Positions 32,741 to 49,670 are shown, counted from the first letter of the stretch. The stretch is 64,000 bases of DNA from Aquabacterium sp. J223 (GCF_024666615.1 NZ_CP088297.1:310001-374000), one strand, 5' to 3'. Notes: generated by a model not told the origin, from the letters alone. Numbers and translations: made by a program.

Positions 32741-33050
32741 TCAGCCCTTGCGCAGGACGACCGCGAGCAGTGCCATCGACGCGACGAAGCTGATCCACAC
32801 GCTCGGCTCCTCGGCCAGCGACAGCCAGCCGGCGATGCGCCCGGCCAGGCCGACGAAGGCGAGGTTGAGGTAGGCCGCGGCCAGCAGCCCGATGAACAGC
32901 CGGTCGCCACGGGTGGTGGCCATCGGCAGGAAGCCCTTGCGCGAGGCGGTGGGGGGACTTGATCTCCCACACGGTCATGCCCACCAGCATCAGCACCACG
33001 CAGCCGAAGAAGACGGCCACCGGGGTGGTCCAGACCATCCAGTCGAACAT
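32741..33050 (-). pseudogene. glpU: DUF2160 membrane protein of the glycerol transporter, frameshifted as read
   Basis: The start MFDWMVWTTPVAVFFGCVVL...MTVWEIKSP lies in one frame. The remainder, KGFLPMATTRGDRLFIGLLAAAY to the stop, lies in the next, and the two join at a run of six G at 32951-32956. With five G the product is a normal 102-residue DUF2160 protein with three TM helices, found in all glpSTPQUV-type loci. It sits between glpQ and glpV. The shift is probably a base-calling error, since three other genes in the window show the same kind of extra base. If real, it truncates the transporter's accessory subunit. Confidence 0.85.
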
Positions 33051-33060
33051 GTCGTGCCTC

Positions 33061-34746
<1,686 letters not shown>

Positions 34747-34750
<4 letters not shown>

Positions 34751-35859
34751 GTCGATGGAACTCCGGCGGCGATCAGCCGCTCGTCGGCGCCGTAGCAGCG
34801 GGTGTGGGGGCCGAGCAGCGGCAGCCACACGGCCTGGCCCACCGCCGGCACGGCCGCTTCGCCGGGCAGCCGGGCGCGCAGCGGCGGCAGGTCCTGGCCG
34901 CCCTCGAGTTCGGCCGTCAGCAGCCAGCTGGTGCCCAGGTCCTGCAGCCTTTGCACGCGCGCCGGTGCCGCGCCCGGCGCACCGGCCTCGGCCAGCGCCA
35001 GGTGCTCGGGCCGGATGCCGAGGGTGAAGCCGCCGGCGTGCGAGGCCAGTTCCGGCGGCGCAGCGCCCAACCGGCGACCGGCGATCAGCACCGCGCCGTC
35101 GGCCACCGCGGCGGGCAGGAAGTTCATGCCGGGCGAGCCGATGAAGTGGCCGACGAAGCGGTGCTCGGGCCGCTCGAACAGCGCGCTGGCGTCGCCCACC
35201 TGCACCGCCCGGCCGCGGGTCATCACCACCACCTCCTCGGCGAAGGTCAGCGCCTCGACCTGGTCGTGGGTGACGTAGATGAGCGTGAGCTTGAGCTCCT
35301 GGTGGATCTGCTTCAGCTTGCGCCGCAGCTGCCACTTCAGGTGCGGGTCGATCACCGTCAGCGGCTCGTCGAACAGCACGGCCGACACGTCCTCGCGCAC
35401 CAGGCCGCGGCCGAGGGAGATCTTCTGCTTCTGGTCGGCGCTCAACTGCGCGGCGCGGCGGTCGAGTTCGCCCGACAGCTCCAGCATCTCGGCGATGCGG
35501 CCCACGCGCGCCCGGATGCGGTCGGGCGCCACGCCGCGGTTCTTCAGCGGGAAGGCGAGGTTCTGCGCCACGGTCATCGTGTCGTAGATGACCGGGAACT
35601 GGAACACCTGCGCGATGTTGCGCTGCTGCGGGCTGCGGCGGGTGACGTCCACGCCGTCGAAGCGCAAGCTGCCCTGCGAGGGCGCCACCAGCCCTGAGAC
35701 GATGTTGAGCAGCGTCGACTTGCCGCAGCCGGACGGTCCGAGCAACGCGTAGGCACCGCCGTCGCGGAAGCGCATCCGCAGCGGCAGCAGCGCATAGTCC
35801 TCGTCGGCCTGCGGACGCGGCTTGTACGAGTGGGCGAGGTCGAGCTCGATCAGGGCCAT
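34747..35859 (-). CDS. glpT: Glycerol ABC transporter ATPase with degenerate signature motif
   Basis: This 370-residue MalK-type ATPase has Walker A GPSGCGKST (41-49), Walker B VLFDEP (Asp164, Glu165), an intact switch His198 (YVTHDQ) and a C-terminal TOBE-like regulatory domain. The ABC signature reads LSADQ (139-143) instead of LSGGQ. It pairs with GlpS, whose signature is normal but whose switch His is missing, so the heterodimer should have one working and one crippled ATP site. It lies five bases after glpS. The gene symbol follows the Rhizobium glycerol importer, not the E. coli glycerol-3-phosphate antiporter GlpT. Confidence 0.92.
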
Positions 35860-35864
35860 GGGCG

Positions 35865-36946
<1,082 letters not shown>

Positions 36947-36956
<10 letters not shown>

Positions 36957-38608
36957 GAGGCCTCCCGCGCGGCCGGTGCGGCGGGCGGCCGCAGGGCCGT
37001 GTCGAACCAGTCCGCCACCGCCTGCCGCTGGTCGGCCGTCAGGTGCAGGCCCAGCTTGCTGCGGCGCCAGAGCATGTCGTCGGCGCTGCGCGCCCATTCG
37101 TGGCGGACGAGGTAGCGCAGCTCGGCCTCGTGCACGCCGGGCGCCACCTCGCGGCCCAGCCCGTCGGCGTCGTCGAGCAGGTGCTGCACCCGGCTGCCGT
37201 AGGCCCGCGCCCAGCGGCGCAGCAGCCGGGGATCGAGGGCGGGGCGGGCCTGGCCGAGCGCGGTGACGAAACGCTCGAAGTCCATGTCCGGCCGCCGCGG
37301 CGGGCCGATCCAGGCCGACAGGTCGCCGCCCGGCAGCAGCGCGTCGGCTGTCCAGGCGGCGCCGCCGCCGACCAGCGGCGCGAGCCGGTCGCCGGCCTCT
37401 TCGGCCAGCTTGCGGAAGGTGGTGATCTTGCCGCCCCAGACCGAGAGCAACGGCGCCCCGGCGTCGCCGTCCAGCGCCAGCACGTAGTCGCGCGTCACCG
37501 ACGCCGCGCTGCCCTCCTCATCGAGCAGCGGCCGCACGCCGGCGTAGGTCCACACCACGTCGGCCGGTGTCAGGCGGCGCTCGAAGTAGCGGCTGGCCTG
37601 CTCGCACAGGTAGGCGATCTCGTCGGCGCCGGCGCGCACCTCGTCGTCGGCGCCGCCGGGGTGGTCGACGTCGGTGGTGCCGATGAGGGTGAAGTCGCCT
37701 TCGTAGGGGATGGCGAAGATGATGCGCTTGTCGGGGTTCTGCAGGATGTAGGCGTGGTCGTGCTGGAACAGGCGCGGCACCACGATGTGGCTGCCCTTGA
37801 CCAGGCGCAGCGCCTTGGTCTCGGCATGGCGGGCGACGCCGCGGCGCAGGAACTGCTCGGCCCAGGGGCCGGCGGCGTTGACCAGCGCGCGCGCCTGCAG
37901 CGGCCACTCCGCGCCGTCGGCCGACTGCAGGCGCACCCGCCAGCCGCTCGCGTCGCGCTGCGCGGCGCTGCAGCGGCAGCGGGTGAGCACGGCCGCGCCG
38001 TGGGCCGCCGCATCGACCGCGTTGAGCACCACCAGCCGCGCGTCGTCCACCCAGCCGTCGGAATAGACGAAGCCCTTGGTGAAGCGCTTGTGCAGCGGCG
38101 CGCCGGCCGGATGCCGGGTGAGGTCGACGGTGCGGGAGGCCGGCAGCAGCTCGCGCCGCGCCAGGTGGTCGTAGAGGAAGAGCCCGGCGCGCACCATCCA
38201 CACCGGCCGCATGGAAGGGTCGTGCGGCATGACGAAGCGCAGCGGCCACATGATGTGCGGCGCACTCCTGAGCAGCCGCTCGCGCTCGGCCAGCGCCTTG
38301 CGCACCAGGCCGAACTCGTAGTACTCCAGATACCGCAGGCCACCATGGATGAGCTTGGTGGACGCCGACGACGTGTGCTGCGCCAGGTCGTGCTGCTCGA
38401 CCAGCACCACGCTCACCCCGCGGCCGGCCAGGTCGCGGGCGATGCCCGCGCCGTTGATGCCGCCGCCGACCACGAGCACGTCGCAGTGCGTGGGGCGGGC
38501 AGGCTCGCGGTGGGTGTTGGCGAACGCGGTGGACGGCACAGGTGGGGCGCAGGTTGGGCGAACGGGTCCGGTGGTCGGTGTTCTTTTTGCCGCCTTTATG
38601 GCGTGCAT
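36947..38608 (-). CDS. glpD: Aerobic glycerol-3-phosphate dehydrogenase
   Basis: This FAD-dependent enzyme at the inner membrane oxidises glycerol-3-phosphate to dihydroxyacetone phosphate and passes electrons to quinone. It has 553 residues from ATG 38608. The FAD-binding motif VVGGGINGAGIARDLAGRG starts near residue 46; further marks are STKLIHGGLRYLE, VNAAGPWA, LIGTTDVDH and WGGKITTFRKLAEEAG. The first 40 residues are not conserved-looking, so a GTG at 38539 is an alternative start, though neither has a strong ribosome site. First gene of the leftward glp operon. Confidence 0.95.
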
Positions 38609-38609
38609 T

Positions 38610-38629
38610 TGTGTTCGCTTCTTTTCGTT
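38610..38629. promoter_or_regulatory. Candidate GlpR operator (two tandem half-sites)
   Basis: Two decamers spaced exactly ten bases apart, at 38610-38619 and 38620-38629, each match 8 of 10 positions of the E. coli GlpR half-site WATKYTCGWW as I align them. They sit in the only AT-rich stretch of the glpD-glpR gap. This would let GlpR repress the transport operon and its own gene. Inference from the DeoR-family rule and position only. Confidence 0.4.
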
Positions 38630-38746
38630 TTATCGCAGCATCCGCGCGTTCGCAAGCCGGGGAAGCCTCGTGGTGTTCCCGCAGGCCGGCTGCGCTACCC
38701 TGCCGCCCGCCCGGCCGGTGGCCCTGCCGGCAGCACCCGAACGACC

Positions 38747-39537
38747 GTGCCGACCGCCCACGACTTCACCCCCAACCCACGGCAGGACCAGCTGCTGGCG
38801 GTGGTGCGCGAACGCGGCATGGCGACGGTGGAGGCGCTGGCGGAGCGCTTCGGCGTCACGCTGCAGACGGTGCGCCGCGACGTGAAGCTGCTGGCCGACG
38901 CCGGCCTGCTGGCGCGCTACCACGGCGGGGTCCGGCTGCCGGGCTCGACCACCGAGAACATCGCCTACCGGCAGCGCCAGCAGCTGCAGGCCGATGCCAA
39001 GCGGCGCATCGCGCGGGCCATCGCGCAGCGGGTGCCGGAAGGCTGCTCGCTGATCCTCAACATCGGCACCACCACCGAGGCCGTGGCGCATGAGCTGATG
39101 CAGCACCGCGGACTGCGCGTCATCACCAACAACCTGAACGTGGCGGCGCTGCTGTCGGACAACCGCGACTGCGAGGTCATCGTCGCCGGCGGCGTGGTGC
39201 GCGCGCGCGACCGCGGCATCGTCGGCGAGGCCACGGTGGACTTCATCCGCCAGTTCCGCGTCGACATCGGGCTGATCGGCATCTCGGGCATCGAGGCCGA
39301 CGGCACGCTGCGCGACTTCGACTACCGCGAGGTCAGCGTGGCCAAGGCCATCCTGGCGCAGTCCCGCGAGGTGTGGCTGGCCGCCGACCACAGCAAGTTC
39401 AACCGCCCGGCGATGGTCGAGCTGGGCCGGCTGTCGCAGGTGGACCTGCTGTTCACCGACCAGGCACCGCCGGCGTCGTTCGATGCGTTGCTTGCGGAGG
39501 CCGGCGTGCAAGTGGTGACCCCTGACGACCCCAAGCC

Positions 39538-39541
<4 letters not shown>
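38747..39541 (+). CDS. glpR: Glycerol-3-phosphate regulon repressor (DeoR family)
   Basis: This 264-residue DeoR-type repressor has an N-terminal helix-turn-helix (about 10-60, [41 protein letters not shown]) and a C-terminal ligand domain with [20 protein letters not shown] and [11 protein letters not shown]. Glycerol-3-phosphate is the expected inducer. GTG 38747 is chosen because the conserved domain follows at once. Its stop overlaps the glpK start by four bases (ATGA), so the repressor and kinase are co-expressed. Confidence 0.93.
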
Positions 39542-41031
<1,490 letters not shown>

Positions 41032-41047
41032 GCGGCCGGTCGTCGGC

Positions 41048-43106
41048 TCAGATCGCGAGCGGGTCGACGTCCACCGCCCAGCGGGCGATGCCGCGGTGCC
41101 GGCCGCGCAGCACATGCCAGTCGGGCAGCGCGGCCCGCAGCACGTGCTGCAAGGCGGCCCGCGACGGCGACTCCAGCAGCAGCTGGCGCCGCTCGGTGTC
41201 GGCCACGCGCGAGATCGGCGGCGCCACCGCGGGGTAGGCGATGAGCGAGGCGCCGGCCTCCGCCGCCCGCGCTTCGGCCTGCTGCCCGGCCTCCGCCAGG
41301 AAGGCCTCCGCCACCGCGCCGTCGCGCGCCTCGGCACGCAGCAGGGCCAGGCTGGCGAAGGGCGGCAGGCCGGCGCCGCGCCGTTCGGCCAGTTGCGCGG
41401 CGGCGAAGCGCGGGTAGTCGTGGTCGCGCAGCGCCGCGTACAGCGGGTGCTGCGGATGCCAGGTCTGCAGCCACATTTCGCTGGGCCCCATCGCCGCGTC
41501 GCGGCCGGCGCGGCCGGCCGCCTGCATCAGCAGGGCGAACAGCCGCTCGGCCGCGCGGAAGTCGCTGCTGAACAGCGCGCCGTCGGGGTTGACCGCGGCC
41601 ACCAGCGTCATGCGGCGGAAGTCGTGACCCTTTGGCCACCATCTGCGTGCCGACCAGCACGTCGACCTCGCCGGCATGCACCGCCTGCAGCCGCGCCTGC
41701 AGCTCCCCCTTGGCACGGGTGCTGTCCGCGTCGATGCGGCCGATGCGGGCGCCGGGCAGCAGGTCGGCGAGCTGCTCCTCCAGCCGCTCGGTGCCGCGGC
41801 CCAGGGCATGCAGGTCCAGGTCGCCGCACTGCGGGCAGGCCTGCGGCACGCGCGCCGCCGCCGCGCAGTGGTGGCAGCGCAGCACCCGCTCGGCCTTGTG
41901 GAAGACCTGCCAGGCGCTGCAGTGCGGGCAGCCGCTCTTCCAGCCGCAGGAGGTGCAGTGCAGCACCGGCGCATAGCCGCGACGGTTGAGCAGCAGCAGG
42001 CTCTGCTCCCCGCGTTCCAGCCGCAGGCGCAGCGCCTCGAGCAGCGGCGGGGCGATGGCGCTGGGCGGGCCCTTCGGCTTGGGGAGCTGGTTCCAGTCGA
42101 CCAGCCGCACCCGCGGCAGCGCCGCGGCGCCGACGCGCGCCGCCAGCGTCAGGCGCCGGTAGCGGCCTTCCTCGGCGCGCTGCCAGGTCTCCAGCGACGG
42201 CGTCGCCGAGCCCAGCACCACCGGCAGCCGCTCGGACTGCCCACGCCACACCGCCAGGTCGCGCGCCGAGTAGCGCGCCCCCTCCTGCTGCTTGTAGGAG
42301 GGATCGTGCTCCTCGTCGACCACGATCAGGCCGAGCCGCGGCATCGAGGCGAAGACGGCCAGCCGGGTGCCGAGCACCAGGTCGGCGTCGCCGGTGTGCG
42401 CGGCGAGCCAGTGCTGCAGCCGCTGCGCCGGGGTGAGGCCGCTGTGCAGGGTGACCAGCCGCCGGCCGGCGAAGCGCCGGGCCAGCCGCTCGGTGAGCTG
42501 CGGCGTGAGGTTGATCTCCGGCACCATCACCAGCACCTGACGACCCGCGGCCAGCGCCTGCGCGGCCGCGTGCAGGTAGACCTCGGTCTTGCCGCTGCCG
42601 GTGACGCCGTGCAGCAGCAGCGGCTGCGACGCGGCCGGACCGTCGGACAGCGCGGACGCGATGGCGGCCACCGCGGTGGCCTGCTCCTGGTTCAGCGGCG
42701 GCGGCTGGTCGGCGTCGGCGACCGGTGGCGCGCGGCGCTTGCGCCGCCGTCGGCGCTCCAGCGCGGCGTCGTCGAGCTGGCGCAGCTCGGGCGGCAGCAC
42801 GGCCAGCGCCAGTTCTCCCAGCCCCCGCTGGTAGTAGCCGGCGGCGAACGACACCAGCCGCCGCCAGCTTTCGCCAAGGGGAGGCAGGCCGGTCAGCACG
42901 GCGGCCACCGCCTTGACGGTCCAGTCGTCGCCCTCCGGCGACGGCGCCTCCGCGGGATCCCAGACGATGCCGCACACCTCGCGCCGGCCGAGCGGCACCC
43001 GCACCAGCGTGCCGGCGGCCAGGGCCCGCCCGCTTTCGTAGTCGAGCACGCCCCCGAGCCCGCTGTGCTGGGGTGCCTCCACCGCGACACGCAGCCGCAG
43101 GCTCAT
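41048..43106 (-). pseudogene. priA: Primosomal replication protein PriA, frameshifted as read
   Basis: The N-terminal part (from MSLRLRVAVEAP; Walker A GVTGSGKTE, DEEH box, zinc clusters CTSCGWKSGCPHC and CHHC...CPQC) runs in one frame up to QMVAKG. The rest, HDFRRMTLVAAVNPDGALF through AAGRAGRD to the end, is in the next frame. One surplus base in CCCTTTGG near 41628-41633 accounts for this; without it the protein is 685 residues and complete. PriA restarts stalled forks and is seldom dispensable, so a sequencing error is likelier than a true mutation. The start ATG has GGTGGG upstream. Confidence 0.9.
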
Positions 43107-43455
43107 CCACCCACCGCCCGGCACTTCCACCAAATCACATGAGAAAAGGCGCCTAAGCCCATGATTCGAATCGGTTTTTCAAGCTGTCCACTCGTTCTGT
43201 GGATAACTTTGTGGGCAAGGGTCTGATGGCGCCGCTAAACGCTTGATCTGCTTGGGTTCCGCTTGCAATGCCGCCTTTTCGGGCAGGGACGGCTTCTCAA
43301 TGAAATCAAGCACTTACGAAGGCCGAAGGAGCGCGCTCTACCGCTTTGCAGCAATTGTTACCGTGTGCCCTTGGCAAACCGCTTTTTGGGGATAAGTCAA
43401 GCCCTGTGACGCCAATCTCTTCCACTTACCGACTTGACGGGACGGGCGGCAGGCC
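43107..43455. other. AT-enriched intergenic region between hemE and priA
   Basis: About 350 bases without a gene, clearly less GC-rich than its surroundings. It holds one perfect DnaA box on the minus strand (43198-43206), a two-mismatch copy 12 bases on (43210-43218) and a one-mismatch TTATCCCCA (43387-43395, minus strand). It should also hold the priA promoter. It could be a replication-related DnaA-binding region or simply a DnaA-regulated promoter. Confidence 0.5.
43198..43206 (-). promoter_or_regulatory. Perfect DnaA box
   Basis: TTATCCACA on the minus strand, identical to the E. coli consensus R1 box, followed 12 bases away by TTGCCCACA with the same orientation. Confidence 0.65.
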
Positions 43456-44550
43456 TCAATCGGCCGCGGCGCGAAGGCGGCGCGAATGGCCGTGCACGGC
43501 CTCCACCAGCGCCTGCACATGCTCCGGCGGCGTGTGCTGGCTGATGCCGTGTCCGAGGTTGAAGATGTGGCCGGCCCAGCGCCCGTCCGGACCCTGCGGC
43601 GGGCCGAAGGCGTCCAGCACCGCCCTGGCTTCGGCCGCCACCGCGTCCGGCGGCGCGAAGAGCGCCGCGGGGTCGAGGTTGCCCTGCAGCGCCACGCGGT
43701 CGCCGACCCGGCGACGGGCCTGGGCCAGGTCCACCGTCCAGTCCACCCCGACCACGTCGCAGCCGGTGTCGGCGATGGCCTCCAGCCACAGGCCGCCGCC
43801 CTTGGTGAAGACGATCACCGGCACCTCACGGCCGTCCGCATGCCGGGTGAGCGACTGCACCACCTGCCGTGTGTAGGCCAGGCTGAAGCGGCGGAAGGCG
43901 GGGTCCGAGAGCACCCCGCCCCAGCTGTCGAACACCATCAGCGCCTGGGCGCCGGCCTCCACCTGCGCATTGAGGTAGGCCGCCACGGCGCGGGCGTTGA
44001 CCTCGAGCAGCCGGTGCATCAGGTCGGGGCGGCTGTAGAGCAGGGTCTTGACGGTGCGGTAGTCGTCGGAACCGCCGCCTTCGACCATGTAGCAGGCCAG
44101 CGTCCACGGGCTGCCCGAAAAACCGATCAGCGGCACCCGGCCGTTCAGCGCGCGGCGGATGCTCGAGACCGCGTCGAAGACGTAGCGCAGCCGGTCGAGG
44201 TCCGGCACCTGCAGCGCCGCGATGGCCGCCTCGTCGCGCAGCGGGCGGGCGAAACGCGGGCCCTCGCCTTCCGCGAAGGACAGGCCCAGGCCCATCGCAT
44301 CGGGCACGGTGAGGATGTCGGAGAACAGGATGGCCGCGTCCAGCGGGTAGCGTTCGAGCGGCTGCAGCGTCACCTCGGTGGCATGGCCGGGATCGGTGGC
44401 CAGCCCCATGAAGCTGCCGGCCTTGGCGCGGGTGGCGCGGTATTCGGGCAGGTAGCGTCCGGCCTGGCGCATCAGCCAGACGGGGGTATGGTCGGTGGGC
44501 CGGCGCAGGCAGGCGCGCAGGAAGCTGTCGTTGATCAGCGGGGCGGGCAT
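43456..44550 (-). CDS. hemE: Uroporphyrinogen decarboxylase
   Basis: This enzyme decarboxylates uroporphyrinogen III to coproporphyrinogen III in heme synthesis. The 364 residues match the family: substrate-binding [11 protein letters not shown] near residue 28, catalytic Asp in [43 protein letters not shown] and [15 protein letters not shown]. It lies upstream of priA on the same strand, a pairing usual next to the ATP synthase operon in Burkholderiales. Confidence 0.97.
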   Translation of the reverse strand: MPAPLINDSFLRACLRRPTDHTPVWLMRQAGRYLPEYRATRAKAGSFMGLATDPGHATEVTLQPLERYPLDAAILFSDILTVPDAMGLGLSFAEGEGPRFARPLRDEAAIAALQVPDLDRLRYVFDAVSSIRRALNGRVPLIGFSGSPWTLACYMVEGGGSDDYRTVKTLLYSRPDLMHRLLEVNARAVAAYLNAQVEAGAQALMVFDSWGGVLSDPAFRRFSLAYTRQVVQSLTRHADGREVPVIVFTKGGGLWLEAIADTGCDVVGVDWTVDLAQARRRVGDRVALQGNLDPAALFAPPDAVAAEARAVLDAFGPPQGPDGRWAGHIFNLGHGISQHTPPEHVQALVEAVHGHSRRLRAAAD

Positions 44551-44700
44551 CGACGGATTATCGGGGCCGCCCTTCGTCCGACCGGGCATGTGCACCGCGC
44601 CCGACACTTGAAACCCCGGCCCGCGCCGGAACCTTGCGGGCACGGGCGGGGGGCACATGCCTTGCACCCACCGCCCGCCAACCCGAAGGAGCACCGCACC

Positions 44701-45339
44701 ATGACCGTCCTGAGACGGGCCGCCACCGCGGCCGTCCTGCTGTTCTCCCTGGCCCTCACCGGCTGCGGCTACAACGACTTCCAGCGCCAGGACGAACAGG
44801 TCACCGCCGCCTGGTCCGAGGTGCTGAACCAGTACCAGCGGCGGGCCGACCTGGTGCCCAACCTGGTCGCCACCGTCAAGGGCGAGGCCAACTTCGAGCA
44901 GGACACGTTGACGCGCGTGGTCGAGGCGCGCGCCAAGGCGACCAGCATCCAGGCGACGCCCGAGCTGGTCAACGACCCGCAGGCCTTCCAGCGCTTCCAG
45001 CAGGCGCAGGGGGAGTTGTCCAGCGCGCTGAGCCGCCTGCTGGTGGTCACCGAGAACTACCCCAACCTGAAGGCCAACCAGGGCTTCCAGGACCTGCGGG
45101 TGCAGCTCGAGGGCACGGAGAACCGCATCACCGTGGCGCGCAACCGCTACATCAAGACGGTGCAGGACTACAACGTGCTGGCCCGCAGCTTCCCGACCAA
45201 CATCACCGCCAAGGTCTTCGGCTACGCGCCGAAACCCAACTTCTCGGTGCAGAACGAAGGGCAGATCAGCGCACCGCCGACGGTGGACTTCGGCGGCGGC
45301 GCGGCGGCACGGGTGCCCGCGCCCGGGGCGTCCCGCTGA
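44701..45339 (+). CDS. lemA: LemA-family lipoprotein
   Basis: This 212-residue protein has a lipobox LALTGC (Cys22), then the LemA coiled-coil domain ([61 protein letters not shown]). The function is unknown; LemA genes are typically followed by TPM-domain genes, as here. The ATG has AAGGAG eight bases upstream. First of three rightward genes. Confidence 0.92.
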   Translation: MTVLRRAATAAVLLFSLALTGCGYNDFQRQDEQVTAAWSEVLNQYQRRADLVPNLVATVKGEANFEQDTLTRVVEARAKATSIQATPELVNDPQAFQRFQQAQGELSSALSRLLVVTENYPNLKANQGFQDLRVQLEGTENRITVARNRYIKTVQDYNVLARSFPTNITAKVFGYAPKPNFSVQNEGQISAPPTVDFGGGAAARVPAPGASR

Positions 45340-45359
45340 CGCTGCGGGCCTTCGGCGCG

Positions 45360-46278
45360 ATGGGTCCCGCGGTGCGGCACTGGCTGCTCGGGCTGCTGCT
45401 GGCGCTGCTGAGCGGCGGCGGCGCCTGGGCGCAGGCAGAGGTTCAGCCGGTGCCGGCGCTCGCCGCCCGCGTCATGGACCAGACGGCCACGCTGAGCGCC
45501 GAGCAGCGTGCCGCGCTGGAGGCGCGGCTGGCCGCCTTCGAGGCCGAAGCCGGCAGCCAGATCGCCGTGCTGCTGGTGCCGACCACCGCGCCGGAAGACA
45601 TCGCCGCCTACGCGCAGCGGGTGGCCGACACCTGGAAGCTGGGCCGCCGCGACGTCGGCGACGGGCTGCTCATCGTGGTGGCGAAGAACGACCGGCGGGT
45701 GCGCATCGAGGTGGCCAAGGCGCTGGAAGGCGCGATCCCCGACCTGGCCGCCCGGCAGGTCATCGACCGCGCGATCACGCCGGCCTTCCGCGCCGGCGAC
45801 TACGCCGGCGGCCTGCAGGCGGCGGTGGACCAGCTCGCCGCCCGCATCCGCGGCGAGGCGCTGCCGGCGCCGCGCGCCGACGGCGAGCCGCCGCTGCGCC
45901 AGGGCCTCGGCTGGGAGGACCTGGCCATCTTCCTCTTCGTCGGCGTGCCGGTGGCCGGGGCCGTGCTCACCGCGGTGCTGGGCCGCAAGCTGGGTTCCCT
46001 CGTCACCGCCGGCGGCACCGGCGCCTTGGCGGCGGCGCTGGGCGGCAGCGTGGTGGTCGGCATCGTCGCCGGCGTGGTCGCGCTGCTGCTGGTCGGCGTC
46101 ATCGGCATCGGCGCCGGTGGCCGCCGCGCGCACGGCCGTCGCGGCGGCTTCGCGGCGGGGGTGCCCCCGATCATCTGGGGCGGCGGCGGGGGTGGCTGGG
46201 GCGGCGGTGGGGGGTGGCGGCTTCAGCTCCGGCGGCGGCGGCGACTTCGGCGGCGGTGGCGCCTCGGGGAATTGGTGA
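45360..46278 (+). pseudogene. TPM-domain (YgcG-like) membrane protein, frameshifted as read
   Basis: It has a signal peptide (about 1-24), a TPM domain (about 25-170, [38 protein letters not shown]), two TM helices (about 185-240) and a Gly-rich tail. The tail FSSGGGGDFGGGGASGNW, universal in this family, lies one frame away, reached by dropping one base from the six G at 46209-46214. The corrected product is 305 residues and its stop overlaps the next ATG. As read, the frame instead runs on into the downstream gene, fusing both TPM domains. Probably a sequencing error. Confidence 0.88.
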
Positions 46279-46787
46279 TGGCGAACCGTTGGCTGCGTTT
46301 GATCAGGCACCGGCTGTTCGACGAGCGCGACGCGCGCCGGGCGCTGGACGACGCGGCGCTCGAACGCCTGCAGCAGCAGGTGGCGGCGAGCGAGGCGGCA
46401 CATTCCGGCGAGATCCGGCTGTGCATCGAACCCGGCCTGCCACTGTCCTACCTGCTGCGCGACGCCAGCCCGCGCGAACGGGCACTGGCCATGTTCGCCA
46501 AGCTGCGGGTGTGGGACACCGAGCACAACAACGGCGTGCTCATCTACCTGCTGCTGGCCGAGCACGCCATCGAGGTGGTGGCCGACCGCGGCTTGGCGCG
46601 CCGCGTGCCGCAGGCCGAATGGCAGCGCATCGTGGACGTGCTGCGCACCGCCTGCGCCGACGGCCGCTTCGAAGCCGGGCTGAGCGAGGCCATCGTCGCG
46701 GTGGACGGTCTGCTGCGCCAGCACTTTGCGCTGGCCGACGGCGAAGCGAACCCGAACGAGTTGCCGGACGCGCCCTTCAGGGCCTGA
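46278..46787 (+). CDS. Second TPM-domain protein
   Basis: This 169-residue protein has no signal peptide: a basic start, then a TPM domain (HSGEIRLCIEPGLPLSYLLRDASPRERALAMF, NNGVLIYLLLAEHAIEVVADRGLARRV, WQRIVDVLRTACADGRFEAGL). Its ATG overlaps the stop of the first TPM gene. LemA, TPM with membrane anchor, and soluble TPM is a recurrent trio; its biochemistry is not settled (acid phosphatase activity is reported for plant and some bacterial TPM proteins). It is convergent with atpC across a terminator. Confidence 0.88.
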   Translation: MANRWLRLIRHRLFDERDARRALDDAALERLQQQVAASEAAHSGEIRLCIEPGLPLSYLLRDASPRERALAMFAKLRVWDTEHNNGVLIYLLLAEHAIEVVADRGLARRVPQAEWQRIVDVLRTACADGRFEAGLSEAIVAVDGLLRQHFALADGEANPNELPDAPFRA

Positions 46788-46824
46788 GGCGCCGCCCAAC
46801 CGACCGGCCACGCAGCCGACCAGG

Positions 46825-46860
46825 CAAAAGGCCCGCGGCTTTCGCTCGCGGGCCCTTCTT
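46825..46860. terminator. Bidirectional intrinsic terminator (TPM genes / ATP synthase operon)
   Basis: Stem GGCCCGCG/CGCGGGCC with a nine-base loop has TTTT on the minus-strand side, 38 bases beyond the atpC stop, and CTTCTTCTT on the plus side. Best suited to end the leftward ATP synthase transcript. Confidence 0.8.
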
Positions 46861-46898
46861 CTTCCCGGTTCGCCGGTGCGACCGGCTGGCCGAGCGAC

Positions 46899-47315
46899 CT
46901 ACTTGCGCCGCAGCTTCTGGATCGCCGCGATCTGCGCCGCCATCATGGCGAACTCGCTCTGGGCGCGGGCGAAGTCGATGTCGCTCTTTGCGTTCTTCAT
47001 CGCCTCTTCTGCCGCGCGCTTGGCCTCGTTGGCCTTGGCCTCGTCGAGGTCATGGCCGCGGATGGCGGTGTCGGCCAGCACGGTGACCGCGTTCGGCTGC
47101 ACCTCGAGGATGCCGCCGGCCACGAAGACGAACTCCTCCTGGCCGTTGTCGGCGCGCTCGATGCGCACGGCACCCGGCTTGATGCGCGTGATCAGCGGCG
47201 TGTGGCGGGGCAGGATGCCCAGCTCGCCGTTCTCGCCCGGCAGCGCGACGAACTTCGCCTCGCCGCTGAAGATGCTCGCTTCGGCGGAGACGACGTCGAC
47301 GTGGATGGTGGCCAT
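46899..47315 (-). CDS. atpC: ATP synthase F1 subunit epsilon
   Basis: This 138-residue epsilon subunit has the N-terminal beta sandwich [58 protein letters not shown] and the C-terminal helical hairpin (residues about 88-138) that inhibits ATP hydrolysis. Last gene of the operon, 21 bases after atpD. Confidence 0.97.
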   Translation of the reverse strand: MATIHVDVVSAEASIFSGEAKFVALPGENGELGILPRHTPLITRIKPGAVRIERADNGQEEFVFVAGGILEVQPNAVTVLADTAIRGHDLDEAKANEAKRAAEEAMKNAKSDIDFARAQSEFAMMAAQIAAIQKLRRK

Positions 47316-47336
47316 GATGGAACTCCGGTGTGCCGC

Positions 47337-49647
<2,311 letters not shown>

Positions 49648-49670
49648 GGTCAGGGCTCCTTAAAGAGAGG

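Noticed and set aside
44634-46787. A single 717-codon protein joining the two TPM domains
   Set aside because: The join depends on one G in a six-G run. The lemA frame is entirely different, and the typical Gly-rich tail with its TGATG overlap is intact in the adjacent frame.
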